A model generated the notes under the pieces. That model was given only the letters and a program-made list of their open reading frames with translations, was not told the origin of the DNA and did no database searches. From Candidatus Poribacteria bacterium (GTDB taxonomy: Bacteria > Poribacteria > WGA-4E > WGA-3G): a DNA stretch of 64,000 nt. The stretch lies in NCBI GenBank assembly GCA_028820845.1, contig JAPPII010000003.1:21631-85630 (forward strand), written 5' to 3'. Positions 1 to 8,609 of the stretch are shown here, one piece after another (within the stretch, counting starts at the first letter, position 1; each line of letters opens with the position of its first letter). A program made the translations under genes and the position numbers.

Positions 1-186
1 GGTTTGTGGAAAGTAGAAGCCAGAGTTCTTAATAGCTGCAGTAACTCGGTCTCTGCTCTCCTTGATAGCACTGTCAGGTAAGCCAACGGTGCTGAAAGAC
101 GGGAGTCCACCAGCGACATCGACTTCAACTTTCACAATATAAGCGTCAATTCCCAGCATTGCACTGCTCAGGACTGTTGCGAGCAT
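1..186 (-). CDS. comM: ComM/YifB Mg-chelatase-like AAA ATPase, N-terminus (runs off window)
   Basis: Reading leftwards from an ATG at 184-186, 62 codons are open to the window edge. The translation starts [20 protein letters not shown] and contains [20 protein letters not shown], which closely matches the conserved start of the ComM/YifB family (E. coli YifB has GLPGLTMVGLPETTVKEARD). Members are hexameric helicases with a magnesium-chelatase fold that promote branch migration during natural transformation; the ATPase part lies outside this window. A ribosome site (GAAGGA) precedes the ATG by about 10 bases. The family call rests on the N-terminal domain only. It is divergent from nothing in the window: the next gene lies on the same strand upstream. 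Confidence 0.85.
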   Translation of the reverse strand, partial: MLATVLSSAMLGIDAYIVKVEVDVAGGLPSFSTVGLPDSAIKESRDRVTAAIKNSGFYFPQT

Positions 187-261
187 ACATGTATTTCCTT
201 CAAATAATAAATTCTGATGGTATTATATCACGCCGAAAAACGAGGTGTCAACGCCTTTCCG

Positions 262-1281
262 CTAATTTGGATCCCCGGTAAGTTTGTGTAACATCTGTAG
301 CTGCCTCTGGTTGGCTATTACTAACAAAGCATCGCCAGCGACAATTTTCGTATCTCCGGGTGGATTATAGCGGAATGCTCCATCCCTATCCTGGATTGCA
401 ATAACAACCAACCCGGTCTGTTCTTGAATGTTAGCGGCTTTGAGAGAGATGCCTTCAAGTTGGGAGTTTTCTTGAATAATGGACTCCGTAAAGTGCGCAC
501 CGTCTCGATTTTGGGTCATATTTTCCAAAAACCCTACAAGCTGCGGTTGGAGTATACCGGTTGCGAGACGGAGTCCGCCAATGTGGTCGGGCAAGACGAC
601 TTCATCAGCACCGGCGGTGATGAGTTTTCCCGGAGAGTTATCTTCAACGGCTTTGGAAGCTATCTTTAAACGAGGATTCAATTTTCTTGCAGAAATCACG
701 ACGAAGAGATTGTCTTGGTCGCGGCTGAGACATGTGACAAGTCCATGGGCACGCTCAATCCCTGCGCGTATGAGCAATTCGTCATCAGTTGCATCCCCAT
801 GGAGATATGGAAAGTCTCGTGTGTCAGAAAGTTGAATAAGCCGTTCTTCATCGAACTCAATACCGACAAACGCTACTTCTGACCTTATCATTTCATCAAG
901 GACATGTACGCCGGTGTCACCGAGTCCACAAACAATATAGTGATCTGATAATTTATCGACAGTTCGGACCATTTTTTGTTGTCGGAAAAAATTTTGTAAT
1001 TGTCCCTCGATTAAAAAAGCAGTAGCGATAGTGACACAATAGGTGAACACACCAATTCCACCAATGAGGAGCAGTATTGTGAAAATACGTCCGTTATCGC
1101 TCATTTTCAAATCATCGTGACCGGCGGTTGTTAAGGTGATGACAGTCATATAGATTGCATCAAGAAGCCGCCATCCATGTTCCGGGTTGTTTCTTTCGAT
1201 GATTAAGTACCCGAGCGTTCCGGTCAGAAGCAACCCCCAGAGCATAACAAAAGCGATTATGATTTTGCGTTGGTAATTCAT
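262..1281 (-). CDS. Two-TM ion channel with RCK (TrkA-N/TrkA-C) domains
   Basis: 339 aa. Residues 8-28 and about 66-92 are hydrophobic helices flanking a pore loop, followed by a Rossmann-type RCK domain with the VCGLGDTGVHV nucleotide-binding motif near residue 117 and a TrkA-C-like domain from about residue 265 to the end. This is the order of prokaryotic MthK/Kch-type potassium channels gated by a ligand bound to the RCK ring in the cytoplasm. The unusual part is the selectivity filter: where TVGYGD or TVGFGE is expected the protein reads TTAGHDD (around residues 52-58). The channel may therefore be non-selective or select another ion; that is inference. The gene appears monocistronic. Confidence 0.8.
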   Translation of the reverse strand: MNYQRKIIIAFVMLWGLLLTGTLGYLIIERNNPEHGWRLLDAIYMTVITLTTAGHDDLKMSDNGRIFTILLLIGGIGVFTYCVTIATAFLIEGQLQNFFRQQKMVRTVDKLSDHYIVCGLGDTGVHVLDEMIRSEVAFVGIEFDEERLIQLSDTRDFPYLHGDATDDELLIRAGIERAHGLVTCLSRDQDNLFVVISARKLNPRLKIASKAVEDNSPGKLITAGADEVVLPDHIGGLRLATGILQPQLVGFLENMTQNRDGAHFTESIIQENSQLEGISLKAANIQEQTGLVVIAIQDRDGAFRYNPPGDTKIVAGDALLVIANQRQLQMLHKLTGDPN

Positions 1282-1357
1282 TCTCCTCTTTTTTTAGTAG
1301 CAATGTGATTGGCATTTTCCCAAGCGCGCCGTCTGAATCCGCGTAATACTTCTGAGG

Positions 1358-2413
1358 CTAATATCGCCTCTTAGCACTGCGTTTGACAGCGGGATTTGGA
1401 TCGTGCCGAGCAATGTCAAAGAGTGCTTGGTACGCAATTCTATCAAGCAGCGGTAGGAGCCTTGCGACTTCCATGCGGACGCAGGCTGCTGGGTCTTTGA
1501 GGCCGCGTTCAAACCAGCGTTCGGGATCGTCCGCGTCGTGTTTCGCGAGTGCCGCGAGGGCACCGGCGCGGATGCGTTTATTCTTCAATCGGGCATACGG
1601 CAAAAGCGGGGCAACGTATCCATCATCGCAGCGCTGCATAATTCGCAAAGCATTGCACACTACATCCACCGATTCGTCTTCAAGATGCAAAACGCACCAA
1701 TCAAAGAGTTCCTCCGTTCCGATTTTTTCGAGAAACTGAAGTCCGCGTATCCGTCGTTTTGGACTTTGATCGGAAATGTCAACAATCGCTTTGATATAAT
1801 CTGCATCAACCTTTGTTGGTTGTAGCGACTCTTCCGGTGTATCGGGATACAAAACGCGAACCGCAATAGTGTCATTCTGAAGATGCTGAATCGGTAGGAC
1901 TTCAGGGTTGAACGGCATCTTGTCAAAGAACGCGGGTAACCACTGCTTCCCTTTCGTAAAAAACTCCTGCCAATCAATGCGCCTGCCGGTACCTGACCTC
2001 ATCCGATTATCCATCCAATGTGCCAACCGAACGATGCCCCAATGGTTACGGCTCACGCCGTTGTGGGAATAGAGTCCAAGTTGAGAGTTAATCCATTGTG
2101 CCAGTGCAGCGGGATAGGCAAGCAGTTCAAAAAAGTTAGATTGTAGGGGCTGAATAGAGAGGCATTCGTTAATGGCTATAATGCCACCTCGTACATGAAT
2201 TTTGCCCGGACCGAGGCGGATACGGAGTTCGTCGGGTTCGAGTTCAGTTTGCAAGACAACCGGTCGATCATGTTTCCGTCGCGCCTTGTGCTCGGCGCGG
2301 TTCTTAGCATAGTTCCAGTGGTTTGTGAACCAAACGGCACCGCCGCGTGGACGAAATCCGTTTTCAATGATACCTCTCGCGCTACCTAAGGTCGTGCCGT
2401 GATAGAATTCCAT
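1358..2413 (-). CDS. ADP-ribosyltransferase-like N-terminus with HEAT-repeat C-terminus
   Basis: 351 aa from an ATG with AAGGGG upstream (a TTG two codons earlier is also possible). The N-terminus, MEFYHGTTLGSARGIIENGF followed by a VWFT strand and a basic helix, has the pattern of the ADP-ribosyltransferase/RNA phosphotransferase fold (YHGT, helix, GF, then a WFT/STS-like strand). From about residue 225 there are amphipathic helical pairs typical of HEAT repeats (for example RRIRGLQFLEKIGTEELFDW and KRIRAGALAALAKHDADDPE). No family name is certain. The combination suggests an enzyme domain with a protein-binding scaffold. Its neighbours give no functional hint. Confidence 0.45.
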   Translation of the reverse strand: MEFYHGTTLGSARGIIENGFRPRGGAVWFTNHWNYAKNRAEHKARRKHDRPVVLQTELEPDELRIRLGPGKIHVRGGIIAINECLSIQPLQSNFFELLAYPAALAQWINSQLGLYSHNGVSRNHWGIVRLAHWMDNRMRSGTGRRIDWQEFFTKGKQWLPAFFDKMPFNPEVLPIQHLQNDTIAVRVLYPDTPEESLQPTKVDADYIKAIVDISDQSPKRRIRGLQFLEKIGTEELFDWCVLHLEDESVDVVCNALRIMQRCDDGYVAPLLPYARLKNKRIRAGALAALAKHDADDPERWFERGLKDPAACVRMEVARLLPLLDRIAYQALFDIARHDPNPAVKRSAKRRY

Positions 2414-2531
2414 AAACAATTCCCCTTAAAGTTTTAACAGGGTTAACCCGATTCATGACAGATAATTCGTGAAAATCGGCAATGTTTACGGGCGTGAGGC
2501 GATTATGACTGAGTTCTCGGTGCGTTTTCTG

Positions 2532-2927
2532 TTAAGCGGCACCTTCACTTTCCCCAACCGCTGTGTCTTTATCTGTCTCCTCATCCGCGGGTATCTCTTC
2601 CGCAGTTTCTTCAGTCGTTGTTTTCGCTTGTGCAGCTGCCTCATGTCTACTGAGCGCACGCACGTAGCCCATTCTCAACTCATAGAGCGTGTTCGCCAAG
2701 AAGTTGGTTTCCGGTGCTGTGAGATTCCCCTTGGTCTTTTCCTCAAGCATCTCAATGGTATCAATAATATGTTTCACGAGTGGAAGGTTGATGACCACTT
2801 CATCGGTTTCGGGGTTAGGAATACCATTTAAGTAGAGCCGTCCGGTTTCCACAAGGTTCGCCAGATAACTAATAAAATCAACAGGTGGAAGGTGCTGCGC
2901 TTCCTCCTGAGCCGTAGTCTCTTCCAT
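2532..2927 (-). CDS. DUF1844 domain protein
   Basis: 131 aa, cytoplasmic, no signal peptide. It carries the DUF1844 signature: PPVDFISYLANLVETGRLYL, then NPETDEVVINLPLVKHIIDT and MLEEKTKGNLTAPE, ending with LYELRMGYVRAL. The function of this family is unknown; it is found in Acidobacteria, Planctomycetes and related phyla. The C-terminal 35 residues are acidic and low complexity (many E and A). An AGGAG ribosome site lies about 12 bases before the ATG. The neighbouring gene upstream on the same strand is a lectin-like protein, with about 60 bases between them. Confidence 0.8.
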   Translation of the reverse strand: MEETTAQEEAQHLPPVDFISYLANLVETGRLYLNGIPNPETDEVVINLPLVKHIIDTIEMLEEKTKGNLTAPETNFLANTLYELRMGYVRALSRHEAAAQAKTTTEETAEEIPADEETDKDTAVGESEGAA

Positions 2928-2989
2928 TTATTATTCTTACTCCTGATTTGTTTCGATACAGAGGACAGATGTTTGCACAAAAGACGCAG

Positions 2990-3361
2990 TTATTCCTCAT
3001 CAAAGATAATGATTTGTGCGAGTAAGCTGCCTGCTTGATTATTGTTGTGTGGATTTTCATTCATAGCGAGAAAGATAACACCGTCCGCAGGCGCCGGATT
3101 GTCATAGCGCGAACCGACAGCAAAAACGGTGTCCTCAATTTTAGCGACAAGTGCGCCGATATTCGTGCCGGGTAGCAGGTAGTCACTGGATCCAGGGGTC
3201 TTTGGGACCCCATCGGCACCACACCATCCAGTCCTATTTTGCAAATCCGGGGACCACGCGCCTTCTGCATCAATAATGAGCCGTTGTCCTTTTTTTACGC
3301 GTACGTAACTTTCCTGCCAAACGGGACTTGGACGCGCCGTTCGGATAACAGTTAATGCCAT
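2990..3361 (-). CDS. PA-IL/LecA-like galactose-binding-fold protein
   Basis: 123 aa. The start is taken at the ATG preceded by GGAGG at 6 bases spacing rather than the ATG four codons upstream. Features: a VRVKKGQRLIIDAEGAW strand near the N-terminus, an NIGALVAKIED segment, and a PADGVIFLAMNENPHNNNQAG loop. This order (xGQ.v.i.A.G.W, then aLig.I, then adG.l.l..Nd....N.G) is that of PA-IL (LecA)-like carbohydrate-binding domains, where the N/D-rich loop binds calcium and sugar. No signal peptide is seen, so export is not evident. Sugar binding is inferred from the fold. Confidence 0.6.
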   Translation of the reverse strand: MALTVIRTARPSPVWQESYVRVKKGQRLIIDAEGAWSPDLQNRTGWCGADGVPKTPGSSDYLLPGTNIGALVAKIEDTVFAVGSRYDNPAPADGVIFLAMNENPHNNNQAGSLLAQIIIFDEE

Positions 3362-3373
3362 ATATGCCTCCAT

Positions 3374-3484
3374 CTATTGGCTATCAGCCGTCAGCGGTCA
3401 GTTGTTTGTCGGGTAAACCCTACGGGTATTGCCACAACCTGTTGTTAACCGACGGTTTCTGACCGCTGACTGCCGACGACCCTC
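3374..3484. repeat. Intergenic inverted repeat of the TCAGCxGTCAG type
   Basis: Contains GTCAGCGGTCAG at about 3391 and its inverse CTGACCGCTGAC at about 3460, separated by a loop that itself holds small palindromes. It lies directly after the stop of the cyclophilin gene on the minus strand and may act as a transcript end, but there is no clear T-run. The same phrase type occurs inside the UxaA-like gene near 26518. Confidence 0.55.
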
Positions 3485-4087
3485 TTACTCTTTGTCTCGG
3501 ATAGTAATATTCGTGATTGCATCACCCATAGCGATGCTGTCAACGACATCCATGCCGCTGATAATGTTCCCGAAAATGGTGTAATCACTATCAAGAATTG
3601 CGTCTCCTCGGCAGATAAAGAATTCGGATGCGTAGGAAACGCTTGCCCCCTCTTCTTTCGCCATAGCAACAACGCCTCGCGACATTTCTTGCGAACCGTT
3701 CTCAATAGGGAGCGTATCTCCAGCGGCAAGTTTCGATCCTGCTTGGATGAGGAGTTCTTCAGCGCGGTTAAACTTCTCACCCTTGTAATACATGACCTGC
3801 GCGTTTTTGATGAAATTCTTGGAAGTTTCCGGGGCTTCGGTTGCGAGAAATTCAAATTCAATGGTGCCTTTTGCCGTTTCAATGACGGCTACCACGGTTG
3901 CTGGGTCAATCTGTGGTTTCGCCGTGGGCTGTGTTGTGCCTGTACCTGCACGACGTGCGCGCGGTACGGGTGCCGGCCTATCTTCCTGGGCACAACTGAG
4001 CACGAACGTAGCAAAGAAACTCGCCAAAATCAAGAGTGCTGCAGTTGCGAAGGGTTGGTTTTGCTTATTCCGCTGTTGCCTTAACAT
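3485..4087 (-). CDS. Cyclophilin-type peptidyl-prolyl isomerase, lipoprotein
   Basis: 200 aa. The N-terminus is basic, then hydrophobic, then a lipobox (FVLSC) so the mature protein should be a lipid-anchored exported protein. A Pro/Arg-rich linker leads to a cyclophilin domain beginning at VVAVIETAKGTIEFEFLATE, with APETSKNFI and GMDVVDSI as family landmarks. The core is divergent: the usual FHRV and GSQFF motifs read FNRAEELLIQAG and ASEFFICRG, so catalytic efficiency is uncertain. It overlaps the 3' end of the preceding cyclophilin gene by 23 bases and is clearly cotranscribed with it; the two are paralogues. Confidence 0.8.
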   Translation of the reverse strand: MLRQQRNKQNQPFATAALLILASFFATFVLSCAQEDRPAPVPRARRAGTGTTQPTAKPQIDPATVVAVIETAKGTIEFEFLATEAPETSKNFIKNAQVMYYKGEKFNRAEELLIQAGSKLAAGDTLPIENGSQEMSRGVVAMAKEEGASVSYASEFFICRGDAILDSDYTIFGNIISGMDVVDSIAMGDAITNITIRDKE

Positions 4088-4670
4088 ATTTTGACTTCGC
4101 CTCCAATCGAATTCTGGTCATGACATCGTCTATCTCTAAGAGATCAACGACATCCATCCCTTGAACAACACCACCAAAGGTCGTGTACTGTCCGTCAAGG
4201 TGGGGTTGGGGTTTGAAGCAAATGTAGAATTGGCTCCCGGCTGAGTTCGGCGCGTTTGCCCGAGCCATCGCCACAGTCCCTCTGACATGTGGACGTTGGT
4301 TCGGATTTGTGTACTCGTCGACGATATTCCAACCGGGACCGCCTGTTCCATCGCCTTCTGGACACCCGCCCTGAATGATATTCAGACCGGGCGCGTCGAC
4401 TTTCCTATGAAATGTCAATCCATCGTAGAATTTCATGTTAATCAATTTAATGAAGTTATCAACTGCCACGGGCGCAGCGTCAGGATAGAACTCAAACACA
4501 AATATGCCTTTATCAGTTGTAACGACCGCGACCTGCTCTTCAGGTGTTAGGTTACGATTGAAGGGGAGCGCGCAGCCGACTACGGTTATGAACAAAAGTA
4601 GAAATGTCAAACTTCCATAGAATGAACCTCGACTTGAAAATTGTAAAAAAAGATGACAAACAGTTTTCAT
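4065..4670 (-). CDS. Cyclophilin-type peptidyl-prolyl isomerase, lipoprotein
   Basis: 201 aa from the ATG at 4670, chosen because AGGAGGGTCA sits directly upstream; the frame is open further upstream but without a signal sequence. Signal peptide followed by a lipobox (TVVGC). Cyclophilin core: VVTTDKGIFVFEFYPDAAPV, YDGLTFHRKVD, IIQGGCPEGDGTGGPGWNI, GTVAMARANAPNSAGSQFYI and GMDVVDLL. This one keeps most of the canonical motifs (FHR, QGG, GSQFYI), so it is probably an active prolyl isomerase acting on exported proteins. Overlaps the next cyclophilin gene by 23 bases. Confidence 0.88.
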   Translation of the reverse strand: MKTVCHLFLQFSSRGSFYGSLTFLLLFITVVGCALPFNRNLTPEEQVAVVTTDKGIFVFEFYPDAAPVAVDNFIKLINMKFYDGLTFHRKVDAPGLNIIQGGCPEGDGTGGPGWNIVDEYTNPNQRPHVRGTVAMARANAPNSAGSQFYICFKPQPHLDGQYTTFGGVVQGMDVVDLLEIDDVMTRIRLEAKSKYVKATAE

Positions 4671-4692
4671 TGACCCTCCTGTGCGATTGCGG

Positions 4693-5442
4693 TTATCGGG
4701 TTTTAAGGCGTGCCCAGACGGTTGCCAACTTGTCACGACCATCAACATCCAAGGGGACAGGTTCCGCCATATCTTGGAGCAACTCATCTTTGGTTAGGGC
4801 GTAATTGTACACCTTGATCTCATCAAGTGCACCGGTAAGAAACCGTCCACTCCCACCTCGGGCACCGATAAAAAGCGGGTCGTTGTTCGGTTTTAATTCA
4901 CCCTTACACGGCATCTCCGCCTCGAGTTCACCATCAATATAGAGCAGAATATCGTCGCCATCCCATGTCCCAGCGAGAAAATGCCACTCGCCATCTTGGA
5001 TACTCGGACCGATATTGTCATCGTTGCACGGGTCCGGTAAATCAAAGAATTGAAGGATCGTTCCACCGTTATAAAGCGCAGCGAGATTATATAGACCAGC
5101 AACCCAAGCAGTTCCTTTTTCAACACCACTTTGGATCGCTTCTCCGCCTTTAACGATTGCCCAGAACTCAATGGTAATTCCATCAACAATATCAAGGCTG
5201 GCGTGGTCTGGAATTTGCCCAGAGGTCTTGCCATCAAACTCCAACGCTTTCCCGAAAACGCCATCAATTAACTTCGGATTGCCTTTAAAGGTTGCGTCGT
5301 TACCGAAGTCGGACAGATCTTTTGCGACATCACCAGCCAATTCATCAAAAGAGAGATGTAAAACCAAATCTTGTGCCTCACCAACCATTGTCATAGTTAT
5401 CAATAGAAAGAAAAGGGCCAAGAAAAAAACACTCTGTTTCAA
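4693..5442 (-). CDS. Secreted LamG/concanavalin-like domain protein
   Basis: 249 aa. Signal peptide (MKQSVFFLALFFLLITMTMV, cleavage near GEA). A single LamG-like jelly-roll domain fills residues 28-225: LVLHLSFDELAGDVAKDLSD, GKALEFDGKTS, ITIEFWAIVK, WHFLAGTWDGDDILLYIDGE, LFIGARGG and GALDEIKVYNYALT. Such domains bind sugars or are structural in secreted proteins. The C-terminus after the domain reads VDGRDKLATVWARLKTR, closely resembling the tail of another secreted protein in this window (40987-41664). The short gap to the downstream cyclophilin gene (22 bases) suggests cotranscription. Confidence 0.8.
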   Translation of the reverse strand: MKQSVFFLALFFLLITMTMVGEAQDLVLHLSFDELAGDVAKDLSDFGNDATFKGNPKLIDGVFGKALEFDGKTSGQIPDHASLDIVDGITIEFWAIVKGGEAIQSGVEKGTAWVAGLYNLAALYNGGTILQFFDLPDPCNDDNIGPSIQDGEWHFLAGTWDGDDILLYIDGELEAEMPCKGELKPNNDPLFIGARGGSGRFLTGALDEIKVYNYALTKDELLQDMAEPVPLDVDGRDKLATVWARLKTR

Positions 5443-5839
5443 CTCTCTACCTCCTAAAATAGTATTATAAGGGACATTTTTTCAGATGTCAACTCAATTT
5501 GACTTCCAAATAGTCAATATAATTTTAAGATAACAAGGGAGGAAAAAAAAAGCAAGGGTTTTCAACACCAGCAAAAACAGAAATGAAATCAGTGTAAAAT
5601 ACGCTATGCAAACGCCATCCTTGAGAACACAACATATTCTCCCCAGACACAAAAAACGTACCTTATTGCCACCTGAGTTCAACATCTTGACTTTTTTGGT
5701 AAAAAAACTTGGATTAAAAATCAGATTTTTAGTAATATGTAATCTAAATTCATATTTTGTTAGGACATTTTAATTTTTGTTAATTATTATCATCTTCTTC
5801 ATTTTCAAAACTCCAATCTTTAGATTGGAGATGTAGAAA
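5443..5839. other. AT-rich intergenic region without a supported gene
   Basis: About 400 bases of AT-rich sequence with no credible coding frame. An upstream promoter for the LamG gene must lie here but no clear consensus was identified. Confidence 0.5.
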
Positions 5840-6007
5840 ATGCTAAGGGCGTTGTTCGTTGGTCTGGGTGTACTGCACATCCACGAAGCGAGAACCCGCA
5901 TTCAGCATTTTCTCAGACAGGTGTATAATCAGAAACGCCCGCATTCGGCGTTAGGATATTTGACACCTCTCGAATTTGAGAGAAAAAACTTGGATAAAAT
6001 TTGCTAA
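5840..6007 (+). pseudogene. C-terminal remnant of an IS3-type (rve integrase) transposase
   Basis: A short open frame ending in TAA translates to a fragment containing QVYNQKRPHSALGYLTPLEF. The N-Q-K-R-P-H-S-A-L-G-Y-x-T-P-x-E-F signature is the conserved end of rve-domain transposases of the IS3 family and relatives. Only about 55 codons remain and a stop lies directly upstream, so this is a dead fragment. No terminal repeat or partner fragment was found. Confidence 0.75.
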
Positions 6008-6190
6008 ATTGTGGTCTGAATAAACGGTGGCACTTCAAGTCTGGAGAGGATGTCAATTGCTGTTCTGATTTAGCGGTAATTTGGAAAGAGATAGTAATAC
6101 AATGCCAAAGTGTGTTAGTTTTTTTGACAAACATTTTTTGAGTCCTGCTTGCGAAGAGTTAGGGAATAAAAAATTTTGGGAGATCCGAAG

Positions 6191-8563
6191 ATGCAAAAAA
6201 ACAATCAATTACATCGTTCTTACGGTCTGGCTACGGGCTTTTTGAAAGATATCATTCAACGCTGTCATCAACAGCGAGAAAAATCGCTTCGACAACGCAA
6301 AACAATCGTAATACCTGCTCTCTACAAGGACTATCCTTATCATTTCAGAGTTCATTGTGCGCGTGCCCACGCTATAAGGCTTTATGATTTGGAACAGGCA
6401 AACATCTCCTTTATGCCGATAGGACACGCACCCAAGTTCGACCACGCTCCCGGGAATTTCGGCGGCGACCGATTCCTAAGACGCCAAGGCACCCAAAACT
6501 GGTCCCCGAAGAGATGGTTTGCGTCGTGGGGGATTCAGATTTATACCGGCAGACCCTCCGGACGCAACGGCGCAGAATGGCACGACATCGATTTTCAGTA
6601 CAATGCGCTCTGTGCTGTACCAGATGCTGTTCTTTCCTGTATTGAGGCACTCGTCAACTCCGCTGCGAATCCACTATTAACACTGACGAAGTCCGGCGGG
6701 CTCCGCTTTTCTTGTAGAATTGCAAATTATCTCCATCCGAACACTGATGAGGCAAAGCAGTATATCCGCAAACACACACCAACTGCCGAAGATCCGTATC
6801 ACCGCGAGGTATACCTTGAGATTCGTGGCGACGAAAGTTACAGCCGTTGGGATGGACGCTATGAGATTCTGCTTGGGAATCTGTTGGATCCACCAATCAT
6901 CACCAAAGAAGTTATCTTCGCTCCGATTGACGCGCTTCGTGACGCGCTACATGAACCCGTTCCCCCCGTGGAAGACGATTTAAAGCCTGCACCTCAAGCA
7001 ACGCCTGTCAAACTTCTAACACCCGATCCTGTAGATGAGCAGATAATTGCGGTGCGGGAAGGCAAACTCAGTCCGTTGGCAATAAGGCGTCCTACACCGG
7101 TGCTGCAGAAATCAGAACTTAAGGGATCCTCAGATCCTTCACGACAGCCATCTAATTTACACGTTCCCGAACATGACGAGAAAACAGGTTGGCTTTACGC
7201 GGTTGACGACGTGGGAACTCGTCTTTCGTTTCGCCGAATTAGTATATCGAAAGACCTATTGAAGGCGTGGAGTGTCGACTGGCACGGGAAGACTTTGGGT
7301 AACTTTGCTAAAGCTTTACTGAATGCTTTAGAGAGCAAAAATGAGCTGTACGAGAATCCTGTTGGACGGGTTCGCATGACGGTGGCAGCATTTGCGGGGC
7401 AAGCAGAAATACTCACTGAGCAGATGCGGGAAGAAAATCCGAATCAAACACTTTGGCATCAACTGGAAAGTTACTTTGGGCATTACAAGCGTGATGCCGA
7501 TGCCCCGATGGTATGGGATGACGACTTGCTGCAGTTCTGGTTGCCATCGGCCTCGGATGCAGCACAGCAATTTTCAGATGATACGGCGAAAAACGGCACA
7601 TCGAAACCGTGGCTGTCGGGAAATCGAGTCTTCCAAATTCGCACCGGTATCTACTCAATGCACCATATTTTGAACTACGACAACAGTTGGGATTACCTGC
7701 GGTTCTCTAAGATTGGAAAGCGGTTTTTCGACGGGATTCGCGCAGAAATAAAGAAGGATTCAAATACCCAACATGTCGTTATTTGCGGCGAAATGTTGGC
7801 TACATGGTTAGAGAATACTGTGCTAAAGGAAAACGTCTATTACTGGAGTCATATCAAAAGGGCAGTAAATGCTAACGCGCTAAAGAGCGAGTTTGAGTTG
7901 GCAGATGTCATCTGGATTGTCGGCGCACCTTACTGGCCCCCGCAACTTATGTGGAAGCAGGCACAGATACTATTTGGCGGAGACGAGGAACCGCTCTCTT
8001 ATGATGTTGAAATGAATCCTTATCGCTATAAAGACACGCGGATCCAAGGGTTATGTGAACAGAACATAGTTGGTATTCTCACAAAGATTATACAGCAAGT
8101 CAGGTTAGATTGCTTCTCAAACAAGACAGTCGTATTACTCACGGGTATGCCGCCGCCGAATATCACCGACAGACCTGAAACGCTCCTCTTTGATTGGGAA
8201 GATTTTGAGGTCGCCGGTGGGTTAGACAAGCTCCCCGAGGTTATAGCTGAACGCGAGCGGTTTGAGACCAAACGGGACAATCTCACTGCAGAATCTGATA
8301 GGCAAACAGTAGAGGATGTCTTGGGAATCTCCAGAAGTCAGGCGAATCGAGTATTGATGAAGTTAAGAGGTGGAAAAATCGAACGTGTTCCTTTTTACGC
8401 CCAGATTCACGCGCTTCTTGAAAGCGGCGAGAAAACGACATCAGAACTCATTGACGCTATTGACGGACATCCAGGGGCAGTAAAGAATGAGCTCAAGCGT
8501 CTTGTTGATGCCGGTGAAATTGTAAAGGTCCGACGGGCAGTCTATGCGCTGCCGTCAGAATAG
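6191..8563 (+). CDS. Large primase/helicase-like protein with C-terminal winged helices
   Basis: 790 aa from an ATG preceded by GGGAG. I do not recognise a named family. The N-terminal third has a pattern like archaeo-eukaryotic primase/prim-pol domains: WGIQIYTGRPSG, then EWHDIDFQYNALCAVPDAVL (a D-h-D motif) and LLTLTKSGGLRFSC. A central linker is proline-rich. The later part (about residues 520-680) resembles a helicase second domain: HVVICGEMLATWLENTVL, YYWSHIKRAVNANALKSEFE, ADVIWIVGAPYW, and TVVLLTGMPPPNITDRPETL. No Walker A motif is visible, so helicase activity is doubtful. The end holds helix-turn-helix segments (VEDVLGISRSQANRVLMKLR; TTSELIDAIDGHPGAVKNEL). A truncated paralogue lies at 12703-13436. 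Domain names are inference from motif shape. Confidence 0.6.
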   Translation: MQKNNQLHRSYGLATGFLKDIIQRCHQQREKSLRQRKTIVIPALYKDYPYHFRVHCARAHAIRLYDLEQANISFMPIGHAPKFDHAPGNFGGDRFLRRQGTQNWSPKRWFASWGIQIYTGRPSGRNGAEWHDIDFQYNALCAVPDAVLSCIEALVNSAANPLLTLTKSGGLRFSCRIANYLHPNTDEAKQYIRKHTPTAEDPYHREVYLEIRGDESYSRWDGRYEILLGNLLDPPIITKEVIFAPIDALRDALHEPVPPVEDDLKPAPQATPVKLLTPDPVDEQIIAVREGKLSPLAIRRPTPVLQKSELKGSSDPSRQPSNLHVPEHDEKTGWLYAVDDVGTRLSFRRISISKDLLKAWSVDWHGKTLGNFAKALLNALESKNELYENPVGRVRMTVAAFAGQAEILTEQMREENPNQTLWHQLESYFGHYKRDADAPMVWDDDLLQFWLPSASDAAQQFSDDTAKNGTSKPWLSGNRVFQIRTGIYSMHHILNYDNSWDYLRFSKIGKRFFDGIRAEIKKDSNTQHVVICGEMLATWLENTVLKENVYYWSHIKRAVNANALKSEFELADVIWIVGAPYWPPQLMWKQAQILFGGDEEPLSYDVEMNPYRYKDTRIQGLCEQNIVGILTKIIQQVRLDCFSNKTVVLLTGMPPPNITDRPETLLFDWEDFEVAGGLDKLPEVIAERERFETKRDNLTAESDRQTVEDVLGISRSQANRVLMKLRGGKIERVPFYAQIHALLESGEKTTSELIDAIDGHPGAVKNELKRLVDAGEIVKVRRAVYALPSE

Positions 8564-8609
8564 ATATACCAAGTGCGAAGAGGCAGCCTTTAAAACAAAA
8601 AGGATTGTT

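Noticed and set aside
8544..8609. Upstream start for the FGE/sialidase protein overlapping the previous gene
   Set aside because: The first 22 codons have no homology-like content, and the ATG at 8610 has a ribosome site directly before the FGE domain.
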